A stretch of 64,000 bases of DNA, taken from Oscillospiraceae bacterium (GTDB lineage: Bacteria > Bacillota > Clostridia > Oscillospirales > Oscillospiraceae). The notes beneath the pieces were generated by a model, which had not been told where the DNA came from, ran no database searches, and saw only the letters and a list, made by a program, of their open reading frames with translations. Location: the NCBI GenBank assembly GCA_017538965.1, contig JAFYHU010000080.1, positions 186,001 to 250,000 on the forward strand, written 5' to 3'. Of the stretch, positions 26,357-35,388 are shown in pieces. Within the stretch, counting starts at the first letter, position 1, and every line of letters starts with the position of its first letter. A program made the position numbers and the translations under genes.

Positions 26357-28222
26357 ATGGCCGATCTCTCTTATCAGCAGGCCCGCAGAATCGGCCTGAA
26401 AGAAGTGAAAACCCGCAGCGCACGGGGAGAGGAACCGTATCTATCCGTGCTGGAGGAGATCGTTCCGCATCTGAGCTCGCTGCAGGAAGTATACCTCGGC
26501 GCAATGCGCATCGACATCGAACAGATCGTCGGCACGCGCAGCGCTGCAAGGAAGAAGGTGTTTTCGGCCTCCTTCTATCCGCTGCTGGACGAGAACAGCG
26601 AATTTGCGTCGAAATGGTCGGCGCTGGCGGCGTCGCATCTGAAGGAGGGCATCCGCGAGTCGATCACGGCGATTGAGTATCTGAACCGTTTCTACGTCGT
26701 GGAAGGGCACAAGCGCGTGTCGGTGCTGCGGTATTTCGGGGCGGTCTCTCTGCGCGCGGAAGTCAGGCGTATCGTGCCGCCGCGCAGCGACGAGCCGGAG
26801 ATCAAAGCGTATTACGAGTTTCTGGATTTCTTCCGGCTGACGAAGACCAACTATATCTGCTTTGAGCGGCCGGGCGAGTATCCGGCGCTGACGGAGCTGC
26901 TCTGCGGAGAGAATCGCGAGCCCTGGGACGAGGACCGGCAGCGCAGCCTGATGTCGGACGTGACGCGCTTCCGCAAGGCCTTCCGTGCCTCCCCGCTCAA
27001 CGGGAAGCTGGGACAGGACGAGGCGCTTCTCGGGTATCTGAAGGTCTTCGGCTATGAGCGCCTGCAGAGGCGCTCTACGACGGATCTGAAAAACGACCTG
27101 ACGGCGATCGCGCCCGAACTGCTGGAGATTGAACAGCAGACCGGGCCCGTGCTGATGACGGACCCGGCGGATCAGCCGCGGGATATCCTGAGCTGGATCA
27201 CGCATCTGCCGTCGCGGACGCTGAAGGCGGCGTTTCTGCATGACGGTGACCCGGAAAACTCCCTCTGGACGCGCTCACACGAGCTGGGGCGTCTGTACCT
27301 GCAGGAAAGCTTCGGGGAGAGACTGCAGACCCAGAGCTATTTCAATGTGAACAGTGAAAACCTGCTGAGCCTTTCAGAGGCGCTGGCGAAGGACGGCATC
27401 CAGGTGATCTTTTCCACGTCGCCGCGCCTGCTGGCGCCCACGCTGGCGGCGGCAGGGGTGCTGCCCGGGATCAAGTTTCTCAACTGCTCGCTGAACGTCA
27501 GCCATCCGATTCTGCGCTGCTATTACGGGAGAATGTACGAGGCCAACTTCCTGACCGGAATGGTCGCCGGGGCCATGAGCGGAAACGGGGAGATCCCGTA
27601 TGTCAGCAGGGCGCCGGTGTACAGCACCCTGGCGTCGATCAACGCTTTCGCTCTCGGAGCGAGGATGGTCAATCCGAAGGCAAGGATTCTGCTCCGCGAG
27701 GCCGAAGCGCCCGAGGATGAGATCGGAGAACTGGAGACGACCGGCGGGATCGCCGTGATTTCGGGGAAGGACAGCGAGGGCTCGGACGACTGCGACCGGG
27801 ACACCGTCGTCTTTCGAATGCAGGACGGGAAGAGGGAAAACCTGATCTCCTCATTCTGGGGCTGGGGCGAACTGTACCGTCGGATTCTCGAGTCGGTGCT
27901 GGATGGTTCGTGGGACAGTCTCGGAAAATCCGGCGCATCCGGGCAGACCATCAACTACTGGTGGGGGATCTCGGGCAACGCGGTTGACATCAACTGCGAA
28001 GAAGCGCTGCCGGACGGGCTCAGGCGCCTGGTGCTGCTGATGCGCGAGCAGATCGCGGCGGGGAGCTTCCGGCCCTTTGACGGGCCGGTCTACGACCAGA
28101 GCGGCGCGCTGAGAATCGCGGAAGGAGAACTGCTGACGCCGGAGCAGATCCTGGGGATGGACTGGCTGGCTGACAATGTCGTGGGGAATGCAGAAGAGAG
28201 AAAGCGGAAAGATAAAAGTTGA
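26357..28222 (+). CDS. Cytosolic ParB-like plus BMP-type ligand-binding fusion protein
   Basis: Protein of 621 residues without a signal peptide or membrane segment. The N-terminal part contains SITAIEYLNRFYVVEGHKRV, which resembles the ParB/sulfiredoxin-like fold with its conserved GHKRV/GHRR element. From about residue 290 (KAAFLHDGDPENSLWTRSHELGR) the sequence resembles PnrA/BMP nucleoside-binding proteins, including a MYEANFLTGMVAGAMSG segment typical of BMP lipoproteins. BMP proteins are normally secreted, so this one would be an intracellular ligand sensor. An ATG at 26273 is rejected because it overlaps the promoter. It is single-gene, and its function is unknown. Confidence 0.8.
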   Translation: MADLSYQQARRIGLKEVKTRSARGEEPYLSVLEEIVPHLSSLQEVYLGAMRIDIEQIVGTRSAARKKVFSASFYPLLDENSEFASKWSALAASHLKEGIRESITAIEYLNRFYVVEGHKRVSVLRYFGAVSLRAEVRRIVPPRSDEPEIKAYYEFLDFFRLTKTNYICFERPGEYPALTELLCGENREPWDEDRQRSLMSDVTRFRKAFRASPLNGKLGQDEALLGYLKVFGYERLQRRSTTDLKNDLTAIAPELLEIEQQTGPVLMTDPADQPRDILSWITHLPSRTLKAAFLHDGDPENSLWTRSHELGRLYLQESFGERLQTQSYFNVNSENLLSLSEALAKDGIQVIFSTSPRLLAPTLAAAGVLPGIKFLNCSLNVSHPILRCYYGRMYEANFLTGMVAGAMSGNGEIPYVSRAPVYSTLASINAFALGARMVNPKARILLREAEAPEDEIGELETTGGIAVISGKDSEGSDDCDRDTVVFRMQDGKRENLISSFWGWGELYRRILESVLDGSWDSLGKSGASGQTINYWWGISGNAVDINCEEALPDGLRRLVLLMREQIAAGSFRPFDGPVYDQSGALRIAEGELLTPEQILGMDWLADNVVGNAEERKRKDKS

Positions 28223-28270
28223 AAGTCGAAAATGGCGCCTGCGGGCGCGGAGGATTGCGGAGCAATCTGG
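28210..28270. repeat. Palindromic intergenic repeat remnant (TGCG/CGCA-loop hairpin)
   Basis: Contains AAGTTGAAAGTCGAAAA followed by GCGCC-TGCG-GGCGC (28235-28248), the reverse complement of the CGCA-loop stem seen at 49918-49931 and 58990-59003. A GATTGC/GCAATC hairpin (28253-28267) follows. Purine-rich AAGTTGAAAG sequences of this kind also occur on the other strand at 61.7 kb. Confidence 0.6.
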
Positions 28271-28314
28271 GGATCGCTCCCTACGGAAATATCGGATAAG
28301 AAAGCGAGAGATAG

Positions 28315-28344
28315 AAAAGCCCGGGCGGGGAGCCCGGGCTTTTT
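28315..28344. terminator. Bidirectional terminator
   Basis: Perfect 12-bp stem AAAAGCCCGGGC / GCCCGGGCTTTT with a GGGGA loop, between the fusion gene and the convergent permease gene. Confidence 0.9.
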
Positions 28345-28346
28345 GA

Positions 28347-29546
28347 TCAGCGCTTGTCTTTGTCGATGAATTCGAGAGTGACGGTGGAAAGGGCGGCGAA
28401 GAGGAAGGTGAAGCCGATCAGGCGGATCCAGTAGCCGGCGACGTTGGAGCGGGACAGCACGTAATCGGGATTGGCGCTGCTGGCAGCGACTTCGTAGAGC
28501 AGATAATGCTGGACCTTGTCGGTGCCGATCAGGGATATGATCCGGCCGATGGTCGTGTTGATGGTATAGCTCTCATCCCGGTTCTGCTGCACGACGGGAT
28601 CCTCGGCAATCGAATCGATCAGCTCGCCGACTGTGGAATCCTTGAAAAGCGAGAGCAGGCTCTGATCTACCTCGGCATCCCCGGTTTCGGGGAGGAGCTC
28701 CGAAAACTTCTTCTGCCGAAGCTCTTCAACCTCGGGGAGCTTTTTGTCGTTCTGGAGAAAGTCCATCGCCTGGCCGAGGGTGACGGTGGTGCTGACCGGC
28801 TCGTACCAGATCCCGACCACCTTGTTCCAGAGTGCGGTCATGGGAAGCGAGTTGTAGTCGCACTGGGCGGTCAGAACCTTGATGCCCGGATTCGAGATTG
28901 TGAGGTTGGAGAGAGGCTTGGTCCAAGAGGGGAGGGACAGCATGCCGCCGGAAAAGACCAGCTGGAAGATCAGAATGAAGGGCATGATCGTCATGGCGGT
29001 GGTCGTGTTTCTGGCCAGACAGGAGATCCAGAGGGACATCATGTCCGAGGCATAGGTGATCAGGAACATCGAAATGCCGATGTCGACGATCATCCAGGGG
29101 GTAAAGAGGCCCTGCTCGGGATACTGAACCCCGACCACCTGGGTGATGTAGAGCGTGACGCCGGTCTGCATCAGGCAGAGGATCGACTGGTAGAGCATGT
29201 GGGAGGCGACATAGGTGCTGATGTGCATGCCGGAGCGGTGCTCGCGCTTGATGACGTCGCGCTCGCGGCAGATGACCTGGATAGAGTTGAAGCAGCCGTT
29301 CCAGACGCAGACCATGACCATCGCAAAGCAGGCCATGAAGGTGCCTTCCATGCTGATACACAGCATATTGCGTATGACCATGCCCACAAGGCCGGCGATC
29401 AGCGCCGCCATCGGCAGGACTTTCCAGTCGCTCTGATAGACGAACATGCGCAGCATCTTGCCGAAGTAGATGCCGAGCTGTCCCATGCGGCCGCGGTGAT
29501 GGACCGTCAGCTGACGCGGGGCTGTTTTTTCATTTGTTTCAGGCAT
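28347..29546 (-). CDS. ABC-2-like transporter permease
   Basis: Membrane protein of 399 residues partnered with the fused ATPase encoded upstream. About six hydrophobic segments are visible, including MAALIAGLVGMVIRNMLCIS, FMACFAMVMVCVWNGCFNSI and a final IRLIGFTFLFAALSTVTLEF. A large hydrophilic loop lies at about 215-345, likely outside the cell. ICRERDVIKREHRSGMHISTYV is typical of ABC-2/ABCG permeases, which keep this coupling segment between the first helices. The ATG at 29546 follows GGAGGTGC and overlaps the ATPase stop by 8 bp. It is the last gene of the cluster, ended by the terminator at 28315-28344. The substrate is unknown. Confidence 0.88.
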   Translation of the reverse strand: MPETNEKTAPRQLTVHHRGRMGQLGIYFGKMLRMFVYQSDWKVLPMAALIAGLVGMVIRNMLCISMEGTFMACFAMVMVCVWNGCFNSIQVICRERDVIKREHRSGMHISTYVASHMLYQSILCLMQTGVTLYITQVVGVQYPEQGLFTPWMIVDIGISMFLITYASDMMSLWISCLARNTTTAMTIMPFILIFQLVFSGGMLSLPSWTKPLSNLTISNPGIKVLTAQCDYNSLPMTALWNKVVGIWYEPVSTTVTLGQAMDFLQNDKKLPEVEELRQKKFSELLPETGDAEVDQSLLSLFKDSTVGELIDSIAEDPVVQQNRDESYTINTTIGRIISLIGTDKVQHYLLYEVAASSANPDYVLSRSNVAGYWIRLIGFTFLFAALSTVTLEFIDKDKR

Positions 29547-30897
29547 GCTGCACCTCCGCAAACTTCATGACGAAATCGTCGGCCAGACCGTCACCGCCCT
29601 CTTCCTTGCGGTTGACAGACTTGACGATCTCTTCCATCTTCTGACGTCCGAAGAACGCTCTCGCCTCATCCACGCTGCCGTAGAAGGCGAGGCGGCCCGT
29701 ACGGGCGCTGTCTTTCGCGAGCACGATCACGTCGTCAAAGAGGTCGATGACACGGTCGGGCGTATGCGTGATGACGATGACGATCTTGCCGGTGTCGGCG
29801 ATTTTGCGCAGCTGGACAAAGAGCTCGCGCGCCATGACGCCGTCAAGGCCGGAGTCCGGTTCGTCAAGAATGAAGAGGGAGGGGTTCGAGATGAACTCAA
29901 TGCCGATCGAAAGCCGTTTCTTCTGACCGCCGGAGAGCTTCTCGACGAGGTTGTCTTTGACCGGAGTCAGGCCGAAAATCTCCATGACCTCGTCCACGCG
30001 GCGGCGCCGCTGATCGGGAGAAACCTCCTTCGGGAGGCGGAGCTTCGCGGCATCCAGCAGGGTGTTGAGCACGGTATCCTTGCCGCGCATCATCTCCTGC
30101 TGGGGCACGAAACCGACCTCGTACTGCATGCGCTTGTAATGCGTATACATGTTGTTGCCGTTGAGCATGACCTCAGCCTTGGCCTTCTCATAGCCGTTGA
30201 TGGCGTTGACATAGGTGGTCTTGCCCGCGCCGGAGCCGCCCAGCAGGAGAACCATGTGGCCCTGCGGGATGGCCATGTGGATGTCGCGCAGGAGAATCTT
30301 CTTCTTGAAGAACTCGCGTACGCTGCGCTCCTTCAGGTTGACTGTGAGGCCTTCGTCCATAACCCTGGCGCTGCCGTGAGTGGCGAGGCGCTCCATCTCG
30401 GCGCGGATATCCTCAATCTGCCATTCGGGTTTATACTTTGTGCTCCAGCCCCAGAGCAGCGCGGGAATCCAGCGCGTGTATTCGCTCAGCCAGAGCCAGG
30501 CCCAGCGGCGCCTGACGCCGTAGACCTCGATCAGTCCGAAGACGATGCGCATACGGTAGACGAGGTTGATAATCACCAGCACCAGGGCCAGAACGGCGAG
30601 CAGAACGCCGGACACGCTCTCCGCTGCGGTTTCCGCAGAGTAGTTCGTGAGAACCATGATGACGTTCAGGATGATCTTGCCCAGGGCGGTCAGACTGTAG
30701 ACGCGGCCCTCGTCTTCGCGCCCGGCGCAGCAGGCGAGCTGGTATTCGCGGGCGACGGGGATCAGGGCCCACCAGCCCGCAAGACCGGACTTCTTGAAGA
30801 GACCCCAGAGACCGGCCAGATACAGGCAGGCAAAGATGATATCAATGTTCAGACCGGTATCCAGAAAAATGATTGTAAACAGGCGCAGAATTGCCAT
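29539..30897 (-). CDS. Membrane-domain/ABCG-like ATPase fusion
   Basis: Protein of 452 residues. The N-terminal ~150 residues are membranous and begin with an arrangement like DUF5684 (LWGLFKKSGLAGWWALIPVAREY), then two more hydrophobic segments. The C-terminal part is an ABC ATPase with Walker A GGSGAGKTT, LSGGQKKRLSIGIEF and LFILDEPDSGLDG, closest by eye to ABCG/White-type ATPases. ATG 30897 is preferred over 30906 because AAAGGAG is then 9 bp upstream. The stop overlaps the permease start by 8 bp. An ATPase fused to its own membrane domain next to a separate permease is uncommon. It probably exports or processes something together with the clostripain upstream. Confidence 0.88.
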   Translation of the reverse strand: MAILRLFTIIFLDTGLNIDIIFACLYLAGLWGLFKKSGLAGWWALIPVAREYQLACCAGREDEGRVYSLTALGKIILNVIMVLTNYSAETAAESVSGVLLAVLALVLVIINLVYRMRIVFGLIEVYGVRRRWAWLWLSEYTRWIPALLWGWSTKYKPEWQIEDIRAEMERLATHGSARVMDEGLTVNLKERSVREFFKKKILLRDIHMAIPQGHMVLLLGGSGAGKTTYVNAINGYEKAKAEVMLNGNNMYTHYKRMQYEVGFVPQQEMMRGKDTVLNTLLDAAKLRLPKEVSPDQRRRRVDEVMEIFGLTPVKDNLVEKLSGGQKKRLSIGIEFISNPSLFILDEPDSGLDGVMARELFVQLRKIADTGKIVIVITHTPDRVIDLFDDVIVLAKDSARTGRLAFYGSVDEARAFFGRQKMEEIVKSVNRKEEGGDGLADDFVMKFAEVQHA

Positions 30898-30933
30898 GCG
30901 CACCATCTCCTTTCAGGAATAATAGAAAAACGG

Positions 30934-33462
30934 TTAATAATCTCTTCCGTAGAAGCGCGAATCAAAGGCCCAGCCGCTCATCGTGCCGCCCGACATCGTG
31001 CTGGAAATGACGCCGGAGTAGTAATTGTCGCCGCGCGTGTCGGAGATGACCGCTGAACTCAGGTAGGATCCGGCGGGAAGCGCCTCGCGTCTGAGGCTGA
31101 TCCCGGACTTGTTAAAGGTGACGGTTCTGCCTTTGACGCTGCAGGTAGAGTTGTCGCTGAGATCCGTCTGATTATAGATCGGGGTGATCTTCGCGCCGTA
31201 TTCCACTTCTTCCCGGCTGCGGGTGTTGTTCAGGTAATTCACGTCCTCCATCAGACCGGCCGGAACCAGCCGTACGCCGGAGATATGGACTTCGTCGGTA
31301 TCGCGGTCACAGCTGAGCTCCAGCCAGGCTTCGTCGCCGTTGTAGAGAATATGCGCGCGATAGTCGGTGGCGGCAGCGGAGGAGGAGATGATCTCTACGT
31401 CAAGAGGCTGGCCGTCAAGGCAGATCCATTTGCCGTCAAAATCGCTGGCGAGGCGGCCCTCACCGTCCAGGATCAGACAGTTCTCCCGACCGTAATCCGT
31501 GAGAAGGTCCTTGTCCTCATCATAGCGACTGAGCTCCAGCTCGTAGTCGACAAGCAGATTCTGCAGTTCGGCGCTGACCGGAATCCGGAAACCGGAATCG
31601 TCCGTCTCGGGCCGGGTTTTGGCAAACTGGCGGAAGGCGCTGACATCCAGCACTCTGGGCTCCTTGTCCGTCATGAGCGAGACAGCCTCTTTCAGCTCGT
31701 CGTTCAGGCAGCCGGCCTGTTTGTAGTAGTACAGCGCGGTGACGCTGTCGTTCTCGCTGATATCGTAGACATACCTGAGAAACTGGATCAGGCCGCTGAT
31801 TTCATCGATCTGGCTCGGAACATAGACCGCCATGCCGGTCGAGTCGCTCAGACCGCCGTTCTGGCGGTGGTAGAGCACAGCTTCATGTAGCAGCTCCTTG
31901 ACGCGGGCGCATTCCTCGGGATAGCTGTCGCCCAGATAGTCCATATAGTTGCCGAGATCCACAGAGTTGTAGACATTGGAGTAGGAACCGGCGTAATGCG
32001 TGGCTTTGCCGCTGCAGCGGCCAATCTCGGCCAGAACGCCGAGGTCGTCAAAGGAATCAAGCAGCTGCGCCTGACAGAGAGCACAGTAGGCTTCGTAGAG
32101 CTCCGCCGCTTTCCCGGCGTCGATGACCGAGAAGGTGACATCCCATTGAATGATCGGGAAATTAATGTTCTCGCGGACATAGAAGTCGCTGTAACAGTCG
32201 GCGATCTTCTGCGCGACTTTTGCGGGGCTCATGGTCGGGTCCTCCGTCATGGCCTGCAGAACCGGGGTATAGTCCCAGCCGTCGCCGGGTTCGGTCTCTT
32301 CGCTCAGACAGTAGTAATCGGCAAAACCGTCGAGGGCGTGGGTGACCTCGAGGGTGGACATCAGGCAGGCGTCAAAACCGATGATGTCGAAGGCCGGATC
32401 CGTCCTGCTGGGCGAATAGACGGCGGAGAGCGCCTCGCGGATGTCCTTCAGGCTGAAAGAGCCGCTGTAGATCGAATCGTTGCCGTAGCCGAAGGGGCCG
32501 CCGCCGTGGTTCCAGAGAACCAGCATCGTGTGATCAGCCGGGCATTCCTTTTTGCAGAAGCGCAGAAAGTCCGCCAGAGTGTCCGGCGTGGAGGAGGGGA
32601 CAAGCGGCAGATCCGCCACCTCGATGAATTCTCCGCCTTTGTAGAGGAAGCGCTGGGTGCGGTTGGGGTTGACCATGCTGTTGCTCCAGCGCGTGGCGCC
32701 GCCGGTCTGGATGACGATCTGAATGTTGTCGGACCAGGTCTCCGCCGTCATCTCGCCGATGTCGGTCGAGGCTGCGCCGGGACGATCGGACACGACGACT
32801 TCTTCGGTCACGGTCGTCGACGAGGCGACCGGCTTCTCGGGATAATAGAAGAAGGCGGGCAGCTCAAGACCGCTCTCTTTCAGTTCCTCGTTGAAACGCG
32901 TCAGGCAGTCCATCTGGTGCGCCTTGCTTTCGGCGCTGTTTTCCTCGCGCGCTTCTTTCGTCAGTACCTTGGTGACATAGGAGAGATCGTTCTCATCCCC
33001 GTCTTCGAGGTCCGCGCCGACAAGATAGACACAGATCGTCCAGGTCTCATTCTCTCCGACCGCGGGAAGCGCGTCGATGCGCTTTGCGCCCTCTTCATCC
33101 AGAGGCGAAAGCTCATAGAGTTTCTTCAGATCCTCGTCCGAGAGAGGCTTGTCCTTGACGCTGGTGTAGACACTGTTAAAGACTTCCCCGATAAGATCTG
33201 CGATCGCCCCGAAGGAGGCGATCAGAAGCACTCCGATCAGAAGAACGCCAAAAACCCAGGAAACGGGCTTCTTGAGATAGAGATTCCAGACCCGCTTTCC
33301 CCAGGGAGCATAGCGGTAATATTCCTTTTCTGCGTCCCGGCGGGCCTTCTTGGCGGCTTTCCAGCGCTTCCTCCGTTCTTTTCTCGTCAGTTTTTCCTTT
33401 TTCGGTTTTGCCGGCGCCTGTTCTTCCGGCGGAAGCAGGACGTCGTTTTCCATGGGTTCCAT
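30934..33462 (-). CDS. Membrane-anchored clostripain-family (C11) cysteine peptidase
   Basis: Predicted 842-residue enzyme. The N-terminal ~60 residues are charged and cytoplasmic, and a single membrane segment lies at about 66-88. The catalytic domain outside the cell has the family dyad His319 (LWNHGGG) and Cys366 (GFDACLMSTLEV). The C-terminal ~300 residues are a beta-rich domain of unknown role. Clostripains cut after Arg and are calcium-stimulated and self-processed. No signal-peptidase site is visible, so it stays cell-bound. It lies 29 bp after yesL and 36 bp before the ABC ATPase in one operon. A processing protease linked to the transporter is an attractive but untested idea. Confidence 0.92.
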   Translation of the reverse strand: MEPMENDVLLPPEEQAPAKPKKEKLTRKERRKRWKAAKKARRDAEKEYYRYAPWGKRVWNLYLKKPVSWVFGVLLIGVLLIASFGAIADLIGEVFNSVYTSVKDKPLSDEDLKKLYELSPLDEEGAKRIDALPAVGENETWTICVYLVGADLEDGDENDLSYVTKVLTKEAREENSAESKAHQMDCLTRFNEELKESGLELPAFFYYPEKPVASSTTVTEEVVVSDRPGAASTDIGEMTAETWSDNIQIVIQTGGATRWSNSMVNPNRTQRFLYKGGEFIEVADLPLVPSSTPDTLADFLRFCKKECPADHTMLVLWNHGGGPFGYGNDSIYSGSFSLKDIREALSAVYSPSRTDPAFDIIGFDACLMSTLEVTHALDGFADYYCLSEETEPGDGWDYTPVLQAMTEDPTMSPAKVAQKIADCYSDFYVRENINFPIIQWDVTFSVIDAGKAAELYEAYCALCQAQLLDSFDDLGVLAEIGRCSGKATHYAGSYSNVYNSVDLGNYMDYLGDSYPEECARVKELLHEAVLYHRQNGGLSDSTGMAVYVPSQIDEISGLIQFLRYVYDISENDSVTALYYYKQAGCLNDELKEAVSLMTDKEPRVLDVSAFRQFAKTRPETDDSGFRIPVSAELQNLLVDYELELSRYDEDKDLLTDYGRENCLILDGEGRLASDFDGKWICLDGQPLDVEIISSSAAATDYRAHILYNGDEAWLELSCDRDTDEVHISGVRLVPAGLMEDVNYLNNTRSREEVEYGAKITPIYNQTDLSDNSTCSVKGRTVTFNKSGISLRREALPAGSYLSSAVISDTRGDNYYSGVISSTMSGGTMSGWAFDSRFYGRDY

Positions 33463-33491
33463 TATGTACCTCCTCTGCGGGACGACACCGG

Positions 33492-34301
33492 TCAGCGGCG
33501 GCGTCTCTTTTTGCTGTTGGGCTCCGTCTTCTCGGAGGCGAACAGATCGTCCCGGCGATTCCAGTTAGGATCGGAGTAGCTGCTCTCCTGTACCATGAGG
33601 TCCTCTTCCCGGTGCTCTTCATCCGTGAACACCGCGCCCTCGGCCACGCCGGTTTTGGGCTTGAGCTGCTCGGGACTCATCTTGCGGAAGGCCCGGCGGA
33701 AGAAGAAACTGCACAGATAGGCGACGATGCCGAAACCGCAGACCGCCCAGATATACAGGGACATCTGAAAAGCGTCCGGCTTCATGAAAACGGTGACGTA
33801 CACGAAGCCCACGATTACGGCAAGGCTCAGCAGGGTCCAGGGCAGGGCCGCGATGCTGAGGAGCCAGGCGTTGCGCAGAGTGTAGCGGACCTTGTTGCGG
33901 TAGCGCGCCTGCAGGGGGAAAATGTAGATGAAACCGAACAGAAACACCAGGACCAGCGCATAAAAGGTCGTCTGGTAGACTCTGGCATAGGCGCCGCCGA
34001 GACTGCGGCAGACCCAGTAATAGGCGAACAGAAAAGCGATGATCAGCAGGCAGATCAGCCAGAGCAGCGTGGCCTGTCCGAAGTTCTGCCGGAAGGCCTG
34101 CCAGAAATCCCGAAAGATCAGGCCCTCATCCCGCTCATCATCCTCGATCATCCACTGCGTACAGTGGAAGAGCGCCGTCAGGGAAGCGCCGATCGTGATT
34201 ACGGGCAGGGAGAACAGGCAGAACATAATGTTGCAGATGATGATATCGGCGAGCTTTCCGAGCGCGACCATCAGCGGACTGTTCAGATCGAATAGTTTCA
34301 T
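33492..34301 (-). CDS. YesL/DUF624 family membrane protein
   Basis: Polytopic membrane protein of 269 residues. The ATG at 34301 has GGGAGGGAG upstream and begins the conserved MKLFDLNSPLM; ATG 34349 is rejected. About five membrane helices are visible (IICNIMFCLFSLPVITIGASL; LLWLICLLIIAFLFAYYWVC; FYALVLVFLFGFIYIF). TLRNAWLLS matches the DUF624 core. The C-terminus is charged and cytoplasmic. YesL proteins usually accompany CUT1 sugar importers and YesMN regulators; one such importer is just upstream on the same strand. Its biochemical role is unknown. It heads the clostripain/ABC cluster. Confidence 0.88.
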   Translation of the reverse strand: MKLFDLNSPLMVALGKLADIIICNIMFCLFSLPVITIGASLTALFHCTQWMIEDDERDEGLIFRDFWQAFRQNFGQATLLWLICLLIIAFLFAYYWVCRSLGGAYARVYQTTFYALVLVFLFGFIYIFPLQARYRNKVRYTLRNAWLLSIAALPWTLLSLAVIVGFVYVTVFMKPDAFQMSLYIWAVCGFGIVAYLCSFFFRRAFRKMSPEQLKPKTGVAEGAVFTDEEHREEDLMVQESSYSDPNWNRRDDLFASEKTEPNSKKRRRR

Positions 34302-34336
34302 GGTCTCCCTCCGGGAGTCGACCTCCCGAAAATGAA

Positions 34337-34364
34337 GGGGTTGTCTCAAAATACAGACAACCCC
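34337..34364 (-). terminator. Hairpin upstream of yesL
   Basis: Perfect 10-bp stem GGGGTTGTCT / AGACAACCCC with an 8-nt loop. On the minus strand it is followed by TTCATTTT. It probably ends transcription of the sugar importer operon before yesL. Its sequence GGGGTTGTCTCAAAA resembles the left arm of the element at 57441. Confidence 0.6.
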
Positions 34365-34370
34365 GATCTA

Positions 34371-34524
34371 AGCTTTTGCAATTGCGCGGAAGAGGAACTG
34401 GTCCCTCGCACGAAGGTTTCTCCGCCGCGCTTTTGTTATGTGTTTCGGTAATTCGCGGCAGCAGGAGTTACGACAGGGGCAGTGCCTTCTTTTGCCGCGA
34501 AACGGTATAACCTGAAGGGGAGCA
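34371..34524. repeat. Dispersed structured intergenic repeat, family A, copy 2
   Basis: Shares all conserved blocks with the copies at 2651 and 42470. Stems: GCGCGG (34384-34389) with CCGCGC (34425-34430), extended by GAG/CTC inside; and TTCGCGGCA (34452-34460) with TGCCGCGAA (34493-34501). It fills the gap between the importer permease gene (its stop is 3 bp away) and the hairpin before yesL. It is the only other content of this 226-bp gap. Confidence 0.8.
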
Positions 34525-34527
34525 GGT

Positions 34528-35388
34528 TTACTTGATGGCGCCTTCGACCATGCCGTTCATGATCTGCTTCTGCGCAATCAGGAAGATGATGATCATCGGG
34601 GCCATGGCAAGCAGGGCGGCTGTCAGGATCATATCCCAGGACTTCACGAAGGAGCCGACAAAGGCCTGAACGGCCACCGGCAGGGTCTTGTTCGGATTGC
34701 TCTGGCCCAGCAGAATGGAGGGCAGCAGGTAGTCATTCCAGATCCACATGCCGTTGAGGATCGTCACGGTGACGATGGTGGGCTTCAGAAGCGGGAAGAT
34801 GATGCGGAAGAAGGTGCCTTCCGGCGAGCAACCGTCGATGGCCGCCGCTTCCTCGAGCTCATAGGGGATGCCCTTGATGAAGCCGGTGAGAATGAACACC
34901 GTCATCGCGCCGCCGAAGCCGCAGTAGGCAAAGATCAGACCGGGCAGGGTTCCGTTCATGCCCAGACCGACGAACTTGCCGACTTCACGGAAGGTGGCGA
35001 TCAGCGGAAGCATGACGACCTGGAAGGGAATGATCATCGAGGAGATGAAGACCATGTAGATCACCGTGGACCACTTGGCCTTGTTGCGGCAGATGACCCA
35101 GGCGGCCATGCCGCCGAACACCGCCAGCAGGAACAGCGAGATGATCGTCACGAGCGCCGAGGAACCGAAGGCATGCCAGAACACGAAGTTCTTGTTGTTG
35201 ACCACCGCGTTGATGTTCGACATGAATTGCTGAAAGCTGGCGCCGGCAGTCGAAATCGGGTCCTGAACAATGGCGGCCTGGTTCTTGAAGGAGTTGATCA
35301 GCACCAGGAAGAAGGGGAACAGAATGTAAAGCGCGAGGAGAATCGCAATGATCATGAGGATGATCACGCGGGAAGTCTTCATTTTCAT
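34528..35388 (-). CDS. Carbohydrate ABC permease, MalG/MsmG type
   Basis: Inner permease subunit of 286 residues of a CUT1 sugar importer. Six membrane helices are visible, beginning VIILMIIAILLALYILFPFF. The EAA loop that contacts the ATPase reads EEAAAIDGCSPEGTFFRIIFPLLKP. Its start codon shares bases with the stop of the partner permease (TAATG), so they are translated together. No ATPase gene is in this operon, so the msmK-like product at 25.1-26.2 kb is the likely motor. Sucrose is the inferred substrate, from the divergent amylosucrase and fructokinase. Confidence 0.95.
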   Translation of the reverse strand: MKMKTSRVIILMIIAILLALYILFPFFLVLINSFKNQAAIVQDPISTAGASFQQFMSNINAVVNNKNFVFWHAFGSSALVTIISLFLLAVFGGMAAWVICRNKAKWSTVIYMVFISSMIIPFQVVMLPLIATFREVGKFVGLGMNGTLPGLIFAYCGFGGAMTVFILTGFIKGIPYELEEAAAIDGCSPEGTFFRIIFPLLKPTIVTVTILNGMWIWNDYLLPSILLGQSNPNKTLPVAVQAFVGSFVKSWDMILTAALLAMAPMIIIFLIAQKQIMNGMVEGAIK

